A stretch of 64,000 nucleotides of DNA. It comes from Eutreptiella sp. 'Long Island Sound 2002' (taxonomy: Eukaryota > Euglenozoa > Euglenophyceae > Eutreptiales > Eutreptiaceae). This document shows positions 54,652 to 63,340 of the stretch, in pieces (position 1 is the first letter of the stretch; the number at the start of each line of letters is the position of its first letter). The notes beneath the pieces were generated by a model, which was given only the letters and a program-made list of their open reading frames with translations, was not told the DNA's origin and did not search any database. The translations under genes were made by a program, and so were the position numbers. The stretch spans positions 163,925,311 through 163,989,310 of the forward strand of contig OZ038378.1 of NCBI GenBank assembly GCA_964036045.1. The letters are read 5' to 3'.

Positions 54652-54755
54652 TAGGTTATGCACCCTGCACTGAAACATGCACTGCACCACAAGTCCAACA
54701 CACAGCCTGTCAATTGCTGACAACAACTCGGGGTTCAGGTCCATGCCCCTACCCG
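54652..54755 (-). repeat. Split direct repeat B2 of the YR retrotransposon
   Basis: 104 bp from TAGGTTATGCACCCTG to ATGCCCCTACCCG, identical to B1 (55,044-55,147). It is the 3' terminal repeat in element orientation. Confidence 0.93.
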
Positions 54756-54961
54756 CTACCCGGGGGCAGGGCATGCGCAGCCAGGCAGGCTGCTTCCAGT
54801 AGACAGTGTTTGCATAGCGGTGGCGGCAGGGCTAGCTGTACTGAGGCACAGGCGCTGGGTGCATTCAGCGACCCGGAGGGGGGGGGTGGGTGGGGGCAGG
54901 GCACTGGCCGGTGTGGTGGGTGTGGAAGCAGAACCAGGGCCAGTAAGGGTGGGTGGGTGGG
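54756..54961 (-). other. Spacer between A2 and B2
   Basis: 206 bp, G-rich with GGGTGGGTGG words (54,882-54,963). No homology to the rest of the element was noticed. Probably 3' untranslated region. Confidence 0.7.
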
Positions 54962-55043
54962 GGACCCAACCATCAGTGCAAAGAACACACTAAGCAACAC
55001 AGTCGGGGTCCTAAACTATAGTTTATATCCATAAACTAAGGTT
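54962..55043 (-). repeat. Split direct repeat A2
   Basis: 82 bp from GGACCCAACCATCAGTGC to ATAAACTAAGGTT, identical to A1 (59,729-59,810). It abuts B1 with no spacer, and the shared TT forms the join. It contains the small palindrome AAACTATAGTTT and an inverted TTTATATCCATAAA. Confidence 0.93.
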
Positions 55044-55147
55044 TAGGTTATGCACCCTGCACTGAAACATGCACTGCACCACAAGTCCAACACACAGCCT
55101 GTCAATTGCTGACAACAACTCGGGGTTCAGGTCCATGCCCCTACCCG
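55044..55147 (-). repeat. Split direct repeat B1
   Basis: 104 bp identical to B2. The TAG stop of the RT-RNase H frame (55,141-55,143) lies inside it. Confidence 0.93.
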
Positions 55148-56568
55148 ATGAATACGCTGTGCGCCCCCCCCCCCCCTGTCCCAAGAAAGACTGTGGAGAG
55201 TGCACGGGGGGGTAGGGCAGGGTGGCGCTGGCTTACCTCGAAAACCGGGTGGCTCCCACGCGTTGCCCTTGCGGCCGCCGTGGGGTCTCCCTGCGCCTGT
55301 GCCCCCCCCCCCCCCCCCCCGCCTCTGTATCGCACTGTCCCTACATGCAGGGGTGTGTGCACGCGTTCCTGGTCCAAACGTGCCTGTGTGCATAGTGCTG
55401 CTACAAGCATGTCGTCAGGAGAGTCATAAGATCTCCAGCGGGATGGAACATCCGCTGGGTTCAACTCTCCCTTGACCCACAGCAGTTCAACCACCGCCCC
55501 AGACCAACGCAGAGTGTGCTGCAGCTGGCGCAGCAGCCTGTTTTGTGCATCACAGGCCGTGGCTGCTCTGCCCTTCATGGCAGAAAACAATGATGACATG
55601 TTGTCACCATAGATTCGCAGGAACTGCACCCGTTTGTATGCCCCCGTGCGCACTGTCTCTACAATACCTGCCAGCTCCGCTGCTTGCTGTGTAGCTACCC
55701 AATCAGGCAGCCTCTTTATACGCATCCCCAGTGTATCCCCCCAGATGCCAACATAATAATGCTGGCCCTGTCGGGCCGCGTCGCAGTAGAACGTATCAGT
55801 TGATCCCAGGGTGCCGTGGGGCACCCATGGGACCAAAGCACATGCAATGCCTTCCAGGGGGCCCCGCAGGACCTTGGGTGGCGTACACTTCGCAGTACTG
55901 GGTCCCTGGTTGAGCCAACGGTACGCGCCAGCCAGGAAAGGCTGTGCCCCCCTCCCCGGCCGCAGTGCCCACTGTAGTTTCCCCAGCATGCGCCTCAGCG
56001 CTTTGTCCGAATATCCGGTGGTGGCTAGTCTAAGCCAACGGCAGACGAGGTGTGCCTGCAGCGCTGGGGCATTCTGCACCCCTCCCTGGTCTCCCCCGAC
56101 CACCTTTCCCATCCACTTTACGCGGTCGCTGGGGTCCAGGGAGGACTTCGGGCTGACCACCCAACCGGCCTTTTCTAAATCCGCCTTCGTACGCAGTGCC
56201 TGCTGACGGACCGAGCTGGAGTGCCTGCCTGCCACCAACACATCATCTGCATATTGGATCACCACCACCGACCCTGGGAAATATTCTACAAGGAAAGCTG
56301 CCAAAATGGCTTGCGCCATGGAGGGACTGTGCTTCCAACCGAATGGCAGGGACTGCAGTGCGTACACCCGCCCCCCCACCCCCACCCTGATGCTGTCGCG
56401 CTGCGGTGGGGGCAGTCGACAGCTCCAGAAGTGGTTGCTTATATCAAGGGTGCAGTAAAACAATTGCTCCCCACGTAGTGCGCACAATTGCAGCAGGTGT
56501 GCCAGCCCATCCAATGTGGGCAATTTAAATGGTAGGGGGTCCACACAGCGGGCATTCAGGTCCAGCAT
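55141..56568 (-). CDS. Reverse transcriptase-RNase H of the YR retrotransposon
   Basis: 475 residues from ATG, but the frame continues upstream past a TAG (56,605-56,607) into the preceding linker (RAYV-stop-HKNEHKCSLILPMLD), so the true N-terminus probably lies further 5'. RT motifs: TLDISNHFWSCRLP (catalytic Asp about residue 42), YALQSLPFGWKHSPSMAQ (about 69-86), VVVIQYADDVLVAG (YADD 106-109). Then connection, and RNase H: TFYCDAARQGQHYYVG (Asp 263), AAELAGIVETV (Glu 298), LRIYGDNMSSLFSAMKG (Asp 322), WVKGELNPADVPSRW (Asp 373). The whole set of catalytic residues is present. It copies element RNA into DNA before recombinase-mediated integration. Confidence 0.92.
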   Translation of the reverse strand: MLDLNARCVDPLPFKLPTLDGLAHLLQLCALRGEQLFYCTLDISNHFWSCRLPPPQRDSIRVGVGGRVYALQSLPFGWKHSPSMAQAILAAFLVEYFPGSVVVIQYADDVLVAGRHSSSVRQQALRTKADLEKAGWVVSPKSSLDPSDRVKWMGKVVGGDQGGVQNAPALQAHLVCRWLRLATTGYSDKALRRMLGKLQWALRPGRGAQPFLAGAYRWLNQGPSTAKCTPPKVLRGPLEGIACALVPWVPHGTLGSTDTFYCDAARQGQHYYVGIWGDTLGMRIKRLPDWVATQQAAELAGIVETVRTGAYKRVQFLRIYGDNMSSLFSAMKGRAATACDAQNRLLRQLQHTLRWSGAVVELLWVKGELNPADVPSRWRSYDSPDDMLVAALCTQARLDQERVHTPLHVGTVRYRGGGGGGGAQAQGDPTAAARATRGSHPVFEVSQRHPALPPRALSTVFLGTGGGGAHSVFIG

Positions 56569-56607
56569 GGGTAAGATCAGGGAGCACTTGTGCTCATTCT
56601 TGTGCTA

Positions 56608-57180
56608 GACATACGCCCTTGCATTTGGCGGCTTTTGCGACGGGGAAACCGCAACAAGCTGTTGCCCCAACAGGGTGTGAACAAGTGCAACCAACGGCGG
56701 GTCCGATGAAAATGGTTGGGGGGGGGTGCCCTCAGAGGCCCACAGGAAATTAGCCGGAGCCATGGCATCCCAGACACTGTCCGGTATGTCAATGGCCCCC
56801 GTGTCCCCCAGGCCCTTCTCGGCCACCTCCACTGGCACCACCAACTTAGACCGGTGTCTCCGCGAGGATGACGTGCTGATGTCCGGTGGTGAGATGTCCG
56901 TGGCCGCTTCCACATTGGTGGCCAGCTCATGCAGAACCGCTCCCAGGTGACGGCTCACTGGCCCCGCCTCCTCGTTCCATCGGCACATAGTAGTCATCGT
57001 GTAGTCCCTCAGCAGGTCCCTCACCGTCTGCTCCTTCACCCGGATCGTCTTCGCCACCTTCTTGGAGGCCTGTAGCCAGTGGTCCGTCACCAGAGCCTCG
57101 CATTCCGGACACTTCATCTGGGCCAGCGCGGTGCACCTGCACAGGTCTCCACAGCTGGTACTGTGGACCTCGCCGAGTCG
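56608..57180 (-). CDS. Linker/zinc-binding segment between recombinase and RT
   Basis: Minus-strand frame in phase with RT but +1 relative to the recombinase. It starts with a cysteine cluster (CGDLCRCTALAQMKCPECEA), then KKVAKTIRVKEQTVRDLLRD, a helical stretch with LGAVLHELATNVEAAT, and DSVWDAMAPANFLWASEG, and ends LLGQQLVAVSPSQKPPNARA followed by TAG. The composition is clearly protein-like, whereas the recombinase frame in the same interval turns Gly/Glu-rich. I infer that the ribosome, a splice or a lost base moves from the recombinase frame to this one near 57,155-57,190. It probably forms the N-terminal part of the RT protein. Confidence 0.6.
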
Positions 57181-58603
57181 CCGTGACCACATACCCAAAG
57201 TGTGGGGCTGTGTCGGATTCGGGTTCCCGCATAGGCGGCTCGCCTCCACCTTCACGTTCTCTCCTGCATGCCCGCTTGGCGCTGTCAGGCAGGTCGTCAC
57301 CATCGCGTTGCCGCTTGTGTCGGGCTGGCATGTCGTCCGTCGCCGCCGGCGTCGCAGCGTCTGTCCCCAAATCACTAACTGGGTCACCACCATCATCCGA
57401 GTCATCGACCACAACGTGTACCACATGCTCCTCAGCAGGCCTGATGTCGCTTGCTGCAGTAGCAGGGTCATCAGGAGCTGGCTCCACCTCGGTGTACTCA
57501 GCCTCAGCACCCACACCCTCCGTGATCTTCGGTCCCTCCGCTCCTTGAGCGACATCATCGAATTTCTCCAGCAGCTCCACCGGCTCTGTCGTTGGCGTTT
57601 CCTCGTCTGCCGCATCTGGCCCCTCATCTGACGTGCAGGCGCTGGAGGTTTCAGAGTCGTCTCCCGGTGGTTCGGGGTCGTCCCTGTCCCCCCTAGTGAA
57701 CATGGCTGCTGGGATCTTCGGCACTGGCGACCATGCATCCGCAGGCCAGAGTGACTTGGGTTGGACCAGTCGCCCCTCCACATCTCTGGCCAACCATCCG
57801 CTGTTCCCCACCGGCCATGGCACGTGGACTTCTGCTGGTAGTGACCATCCTGGCGGTGTCTTCCAGTAATGTCTGGGCTGGGCCTGTGACCACCAGCGGC
57901 CCCAGACTTGCAACCCTCGCAACTTTCCGCCTTGATGCCCCCAGGACACGGCCCCCAGCTTCTTGAGTCCGTGCCAGGCAGCTTTTGGGAGGTCCCGATG
58001 TTGCACCACTTGCTGGAGCACCGTTTGTAGCACCGACCTTCCTCCTGGGACCAGCGGCTGTCGTACTTGCACGTGTCCAGGTCTGTGTTTCCAGAGATAT
58101 GCCCTCCATGCCTCAAGAAAAGGCGAGAGGGCGTATGTGGTGACTTTCTTGTTGCGCTTTTCGTCCCAGAATGTAACGAACCCCGGCACTGATATCCACT
58201 CCCACGTGACGCTGGCCGCGTCGCCCACCCTCCAGAGGTACACGATGCTGCAAATGGCCAGGAACACCAGCCGGGCCGAGGCCCGGTGGCCCCGGCTGGT
58301 GGTGATCGTCTCGACGTGGTCCCATGTGGCGACCGGCTTAGGCTGTGCCCTGCGCGCCCATCCTTTACCAATCGCCCTGGCTTGCATCCAGTGGACCTCG
58401 GTAACCACCGCTTGGATGATGCGTAGCTTTTCCAGTAGTCGCACCCCTGAGATGAGCGCTGTCGCGCTTGACCCGCTCTTTCGCTTGGCTGCCAAGGCAT
58501 TGAGCCTCCTCTCCACGGCGTCCACCAGGAGCTCGTCTGGTGTGCTGGCCAGCAGTGCTTGTCGCAGCGCGCTGGTGTACGTGTCCACCGACCCGGGTTC
58601 CAT
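56927..58603 (-). CDS. Tyrosine recombinase of the YR retrotransposon
   Basis: 558 codons from ATG at 58,601-58,603 to TGA. The N-terminal ~100 residues are helical (VDTYTSALRQALLASTPDEL, as in a SAM-like core-binding domain). The catalytic domain shows Arg125 in YLWRVGDAASVTWEW (box I), WHGLKKLGAVSW with His211 and Lys214 where H-x2-R is usual, and VWGRWWSQAQPRHYW with the GxW block and candidate nucleophile Tyr246. After about residue 290 the frame is acidic and low-complexity (DDPEPPGDDSETSS, then KRQRDGDD). The last ~85 codons are probably not translated in this frame, because the zinc/RT frame takes over. The upstream frame is open to the gag TGA, so gag and recombinase share one phase. 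Predicted role: integration of circular cDNA by strand exchange. Confidence 0.85.
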   Translation of the reverse strand: MEPGSVDTYTSALRQALLASTPDELLVDAVERRLNALAAKRKSGSSATALISGVRLLEKLRIIQAVVTEVHWMQARAIGKGWARRAQPKPVATWDHVETITTSRGHRASARLVFLAICSIVYLWRVGDAASVTWEWISVPGFVTFWDEKRNKKVTTYALSPFLEAWRAYLWKHRPGHVQVRQPLVPGGRSVLQTVLQQVVQHRDLPKAAWHGLKKLGAVSWGHQGGKLRGLQVWGRWWSQAQPRHYWKTPPGWSLPAEVHVPWPVGNSGWLARDVEGRLVQPKSLWPADAWSPVPKIPAAMFTRGDRDDPEPPGDDSETSSACTSDEGPDAADEETPTTEPVELLEKFDDVAQGAEGPKITEGVGAEAEYTEVEPAPDDPATAASDIRPAEEHVVHVVVDDSDDGGDPVSDLGTDAATPAATDDMPARHKRQRDGDDLPDSAKRACRREREGGGEPPMREPESDTAPHFGYVVTATRRGPQYQLWRPVQVHRAGPDEVSGMRGSGDGPLATGLQEGGEDDPGEGADGEGPAEGLHDDYYVPMERGGGASEPSPGSGSA

Positions 58604-58735
58604 GACCCGGATGGCTGTCGCTCCCGTGCTCGACCCTGAGTCGGTGTGCGTGAGCCTCCGGACATGCTGTAATGCCTCCCATGCATCGCGGACTGTGGGG
58701 GCCCCAGTGGGGACCTCCGGCCCCCCCCCGCCCCT

Positions 58736-59740
58736 TCACTGGCCCTCCCCTGCCGGGCAGGGGTCCTTGGACCAGTGCATATGGCCACATTTTATGCACG
58801 GCGTGGGGGGCGGCTTGCTGGTGTCGTACGCCACTCCTTTCGCCGACACCCAGAGCCTGGTGTCGCCGATCTGCTGGAAACCTCCAGTGGACCCCTTCTT
58901 GCCGCAGTCCGCGGCCCAGTGCCCGTCTTCGCCACACCGGAAGCACCTGCCCGGCTTGGCAGGCCGTCCTTCGCCATTAGCTCCCGTCTGTTGCTTGGGT
59001 GTCTGCGGGGTCTGCGCGTTGTGCTGCTGGACTGTCGCCCTACCATTTTGCTTCGCTAGGATTTCCTGGTGTAGCACATTCCATACCGCCAACACGAACT
59101 TGTCCTCCCGCCAGTTTTCCGCATTCAAAGGTCTGGTCTGCAGCTGTGCCACCGCGGATGCCAGCGTGGTCATCCACTGGTATGGCAACGCTTTGCCCAG
59201 CATTTTCGCTATCTCCTCGTCGGTGAGCGCCGGGGCTGCCCGCGCTTTTGCCTTCTCCATCTCGAGGGTGGCCCTGGCTAGCTTCGCCTCCAGTTCCGCT
59301 ATCCGTTGTTTGTCGGGCGTTTGATCTGCTTCCACGATGGCGTATGCATCTTTGACGAAGATTCCCGCGTCGAAATCGGGTCGCATGTGCTTGCGGCCGT
59401 GATACACTCCCATTGCCCTGATCAAATCCGCCTTGTCGGTGAAATCTCCTCCGACCGCATCCATGAACAGCTGCAGCATCTCGTCCGGCACGTCCTCCAC
59501 CGCCAGCCACTCGTGCATGCCGATTTCCCATTCCGCCACGTTCATCTTGTAAGCTTCGCTCGGGAGTAATACCCTGTACGGCCCTGCTGCCCACTTCTTC
59601 CAGTCAGACCGCACCTGGTCCACCGCCTCAGTGATCATGTCTGCGGCTCTCTGGTCCTGGACCACTTCTGCTGATGACGCGCTTGTTGCTGGACTGGCCC
59701 CCCCTTGTCCCGTACCCCCATTTGCGTCGGACCCAACCAT
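58736..59740 (-). CDS. Gag-like protein of the YR retrotransposon
   Basis: 334 residues from the first ATG (59,738-59,740, inside repeat A1: MVGSDANGGTGQ). The frame is open slightly further upstream without ATG. It is mostly helical: ADMITEAVDQVRSDWKKWA, WLAVEDVPDEMLQLFMDA, and a coiled coil KQRIAELEAKLARATLEMEK (residues about 144-163). There are two zinc-knuckle-like motifs near the end: CFRCGEDGHWAADC (C-x2-C-x4-H-x4-C, about 266-279) and CIKCGHMHWSKDPC (about 315-328). It ends DPCPAGEGQ at TGA (58,736-58,738), followed by a G run in the same phase as the recombinase. It would package element RNA. Confidence 0.88.
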   Translation of the reverse strand: MVGSDANGGTGQGGASPATSASSAEVVQDQRAADMITEAVDQVRSDWKKWAAGPYRVLLPSEAYKMNVAEWEIGMHEWLAVEDVPDEMLQLFMDAVGGDFTDKADLIRAMGVYHGRKHMRPDFDAGIFVKDAYAIVEADQTPDKQRIAELEAKLARATLEMEKAKARAAPALTDEEIAKMLGKALPYQWMTTLASAVAQLQTRPLNAENWREDKFVLAVWNVLHQEILAKQNGRATVQQHNAQTPQTPKQQTGANGEGRPAKPGRCFRCGEDGHWAADCGKKGSTGGFQQIGDTRLWVSAKGVAYDTSKPPPTPCIKCGHMHWSKDPCPAGEGQ

Positions 59741-59810
59741 CAGTGCAAAGAACACACTAAGCAACACAGTCGGGGTCCTAAACTATAGTTTATATCCATA
59801 AACTAAGGTT
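59729..59810 (-). repeat. Split direct repeat A1
   Basis: 82 bp at the 5' end of the element, identical to A2; includes the gag ATG. The junction with V3 is GGTT|CAGCAG. Confidence 0.93.
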
Positions 59811-60692
59811 CAGCAGTAAAAGCAAGAACTTTTACTGGAGGAGGAGGAGGAGGAGGAGCAGCAGCAGCAGCAGCAGCAGCAGTGCATGGTGGTGCATGAC
59901 ATTGGCTGCCGGTTTTTTTGTAGAATGTGTGACGCCATGTGCCACACTCTGCGCGCTGCGTGCGGCGCTCTCCCTGCAAAGCCAAAACTGCCAGCACTGC
60001 TGTCACTGATCTGTAATGTCTCCGGTCAGTCCATGTACAGCTGTACCCATACCAAATAAATACAAACAGTCCTGAGCCGGAATGCAAAACAGATGTTTTT
60101 GGCAAAAAATTGGATTTCAATGGGGGGGTAAGGTAATAGGGGTGCGGACGGGAACGAGGCGTCCACCAGCTGCTTTCGATACACTTGCTCTTGAGGCATA
60201 TACCATTGCACCCCTTGGGGCTTGGGGTGGTGATGGACATCGATTCCAGGACTACAGAAAGCCAGCCAAACAGTTTAGTGTGTGCAGTGTGCGGTGCCGT
60301 GTCGTTTGGAGCCGAAAATAGGTCGTTCAGCAGTAAAAGCAAGAACTTTTACTGGAGGAGGAGGAGGAGGAGGAGGAGCAGCAGCAGCAGCAGCAGCAGT
60401 GCATGGTGGTGCATGACATTGGCTGCCGGTTTTTTTGTAGAATGTGTGACGCCATGTGCCACACTCTGCGCGCTGCGTGCGGCGCTCTCCCTGCAAAGCC
60501 AAAACTGCCAGCACTGCTGTCACTGATCTGTAATGTCTCCGGTCAGTCCATGTACAGCTGTACCCATACCAAATAAATACAAACAGTCCTGAGCCGGAAT
60601 GCAAAACAGATGTTTTTGGCAAAAAATTGGATTTCAATGGGGGGGTAAGGTAATACGGGTGCGGACGGGAACGAGCCGTCCACCAGCTGCTT
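59811..60692. repeat. Second half of a 517-bp tandem duplication at the YR insertion site
   Basis: Without the retrotransposon, 54,499-54,650 plus 59,811-60,175 (517 bp) is repeated as 60,176-60,692. The junction CTGCTTTC|GATACACTTG is at 60,175/60,176. The second copy retains the uninterrupted target (GGTCGTTCAGCAG at 60,321-60,333). (GAG)n(CAG)n tracts lie at 59,834-59,882 and 60,351-60,400 and differ in length. Confidence 0.88.
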
Positions 60693-61666
60693 TCAGAAGC
60701 AGGGGTGACATACAATTGGTGTCTTTCCGCATATTTGCTCCATTTGAGCCATTCAGTTAGTCAGTCAGTCACTCACTCACTCACTCATTCACTCACTCAG
60801 TCACTCATTCGCGGACCCACTCACTCTCCTTGCGGTCCTCCGTTGGGAACGGGGGGGGTGGGGGGCGGCATCCTGAAAAAGCGCCCCATCCCCCCAGCCC
60901 CCGCCCCCGCCCCTTTGGATGCACTTCATTACAGGTCTCATTGGCGTGCAACGCATGTGGGGCGGACCGATTTCGTTACGTTCTTTGGTGCTTTGCGTTC
61001 CCATTGCCAACAACTGCAGGTCAATTCCGGAGAGGCATCCAACAGCGGAACCAAAACCTACAAAACGTGCCGGCGTGGGTGGCATGTCCACTGCGTCCAT
61101 GTGGATTAGCCATGGGCGCCCACACCCGGAATGACAAGGGATTCAAAAGAGCAAAAGACATTTGGAACTGAAAACTTAAAGCTGTCCTCAGTAAAAGAAA
61201 TCACTGGCCAGACCATCGCATTGCCCAGAACCTCAGCTCACCAAAATCTGCAAAACAATCATTGAAGAACATTCCTGCAACTTACTGAGCCCTTTATTCA
61301 CGACATGTGCAGTTGAACCCCTCCCCAAACCCAGTGGCCAACATTGGAACCAGGAAGATCGAAGTATTCAGCCTGCGCCCAGATTCAAGGATGGCATGCT
61401 CCGTCAGGTGGCTCCCCTTCCCACAGCTGTCAGCCCAAAGCCTGACATTTCATGGAGAACTCCGTTGTAAAGAATCCCTCTGGCAGCGCAATGGACTTAT
61501 GGAGCCAGTGGCGGTGTTGCCATTACCCCGGGATTGCGCGAGGCAATGCACACAGACACCAGCACAACGGTATAGAGGCACAGGCATATACAATGCCACA
61601 AGCAGTGGCCAAGACAGCAGCAGTGGTTGCAGGGGGGCTAGGCACAACTGTGTGTTTGGCCGTACT

Positions 61667-62008
61667 CTACCGGGCCTTCCGCGATGCCTCCAGCTCTTTC
61701 GCCAGTTGGTCAACAAATGCGTCGGCTTCACGCTGAAGCTGGCGTTGGTGCTGTCGCCTCATCGTCCTCATCTGCAGCCGCATCGTGGCGATGTCATGCT
61801 CAAGCTGCTGATTGGCCTCCTGGAGGCGCAGGGCTTCGAGCTCAAGATCGTTCACGGTGTTCTTCCGACGTCGCCGGCCCTTCTTCTTTGGGACCTGTTG
61901 CCCGGATGCTGCCACGCAGGTGTCTTCTTTCAATCGAACAGGACTGTCCTCGAAAGTCTTGGAAGACGACCGCAGAGGGAACTCGCTGGAGATATTCCTC
62001 AGCAACAT
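61667..62008 (-). CDS. bZIP-like basic/coiled-coil protein (V3)
   Basis: Third copy of the 113-residue frame. The only amino-acid change I see is SPVRLKED for SPVQLKED in the polar N-terminal part; the basic cluster and heptads are unchanged. Confidence 0.5.
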   Translation of the reverse strand: MLLRNISSEFPLRSSSKTFEDSPVRLKEDTCVAASGQQVPKKKGRRRRKNTVNDLELEALRLQEANQQLEHDIATMRLQMRTMRRQHQRQLQREADAFVDQLAKELEASRKAR

Positions 62009-62130
62009 GTCTGTTGTGCCGCGAGCAGAGGTTCGCACAGCATGCATCGGCTGAAGAACATGGGAGAACGGGATGAGGCCGTCATCGTGACGGAAATCAG
62101 GCACGCAATGCAACACAGACAGCACCAAAC

Positions 62131-62425
62131 TGCAGCCGCCTGAAACTGAAAAAAACGGCCGAAAATAATACAAATGCAGCCGCCCAAAAAATTGCCAGAA
62201 CAGCCAAAAATGATAAAAATGCAGCCGCCTAAAAAATGGCCCAAACGGCCAAAACCAACAAAGATGCAGTCATGCGAAAAAAGGCCAAAACGGCCGAAGA
62301 TAATAGAAATGCAGCCGCCCAAAAATGGCCAATACGGCCGAAAATAACAAAAATGCAGCCGGCCGAAAACGGCGTACACGGCCGAAAATAATATAATAAA
62401 AAAGCAGCCGCCCAACAAATGGCCT
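62131..62425. repeat. 38-39-bp minisatellite, about eight copies (V3)
   Basis: Expanded and rearranged relative to V1/V2: one unit at the left end is missing and extra units with GGCCGAAAATAACAAAAATG and GGCCGAAAATAATATAATAA follow on the right. Confidence 0.9.
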
Positions 62426-62427
62426 AA

Positions 62428-63340
62428 ATGGCGGGGGAAGACACGCGCTGCAGATGGCAAGCAGTGAATCAATCAAACGGGGCTGGGATTCATTCAGCCC
62501 GACTTCATCAGGAACACCCGATAAGCTACACTTGTGTGCCACTGCAACGCACCTCCTTTTGGCTGATAACAAACACCTTCACACTGTTCGCGAGGCACCC
62601 TGTGTGTAAATAGGCGACTGACCCCGTCAAGCGCCGACCTCTCTGCGTATTGTCCACCCACAATTCCACTGGCCCATGACTGCGAGGCTGAAACTGTGTC
62701 CCGCGGGAACAAGTGTGCCGAAGGAACAGGCAAACCACTGCCTGCAGACCACACCCTGCGCCCGGTGCCCAGTGCACCGCCCGGTGGTGCAGTAGGAGGA
62801 TGGGTATTAGCCACTTCAGCAGCCCACCTCCCGCGTCTAAGGACGCCCTTGTCTAAGGGACAACCGCCCGTATTCATCTTTGCACCCGCTTTTCATCCAT
62901 TCCCCAATCCGATGGCCCACGGAGGCACGACAACCCTAGCCTCGCCCCCTGTTGTGCCTTTTGGATGCAGCAGCTGAGGGTGCAGGGGAATGCCCCAGTT
63001 GTGAAAACCAAACCTTCATAAACAGTGGCGGGATAGGGATTTCCAGGGGTCTGATCGGGGTTCTTATGCTGTGTGTATGACAGCAACGACCCTGGTGGTG
63101 CATGGCACACGGGCACAAACCAGCGCAGGGGGGCACACGGCATCCCATCTGTCTGCAATCTGCCCACCAACGATGTAACGGGTGTCTAATGGGTGGATAG
63201 TGGGTTAGGGTGATGGTAGAGGGCGGGCAAGGGGAGGTAAGGGAACCCTGTGATTGACCAACGCTTGGCCTTGGGGGCACGTAACCCCCATATCGCCCCA
63301 CTTGGAACCCCCCACCCCACCCCAAAAGCCCCTCCTAGAA
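62428..63340. other. Segment private to V3, no gene recognised
   Basis: About 0.9 kb between the minisatellite and CCCATCAGCCCTACCAGAAC, where V1 and V2 are directly continuous. The minus strand has an open frame 62,494-62,877 (WASGIVGGQYAERSALDGVS, faintly like an RNase H AE-A-L helix) that I cannot assign. At the right end CCTCCTAGAACCCCCATCAG partly repeats the V sequence, so the insertion may have duplicated a few bases. No terminal repeats were found. Confidence 0.5.

Larger units (their letters stand above)
54652..59810 (-). mobile_element. Complete tyrosine-recombinase retrotransposon with split direct repeats
   Basis: 5159 bp, transcribed on the minus strand: A1 (59,729-59,810), gag, tyrosine recombinase, zinc/linker region, RT-RNase H, B1, A2, ~206-bp spacer, B2. 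Split direct repeats A1-ORFs-B1A2-B2 are known from PAT-, Ngaro- and VIPER-type YR retrotransposons. Uninterrupted target copies (AGGTCGTT|CAGCAG at about 25,630, 41,768 and 60,326) show clean insertion with only the TT (or GTT) shared at the ends and no longer target duplication, as expected for YR rather than DDE integration. The order gag-YR-RT/RH is, from memory of the families, closest to VIPER-like elements, but I do not assign a clade. Both repeat pairs look identical by eye, so the insertion is young. Confidence 0.92.

Noticed and set aside
56605-58788. 727-codon minus-strand frame read as one protein
   Set aside because: Only its 3' part (below about 57,180) is protein-like. Upstream, the frame one base away carries all recombinase motifs, so the long frame is half shadow.
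57963-59324. 453-codon plus-strand open frame
   Set aside because: It lies antisense to the gag and recombinase frames of the retrotransposon, and has the Ser/Cys/Arg composition expected of a complementary-strand shadow in GC-rich coding DNA.
55141-59767. Interpretation as an LTR retrotransposon or endogenous virus
   Set aside because: There are no long terminal repeats, no DDE integrase and no protease motif. Split direct repeats and a tyrosine recombinase explain the structure.
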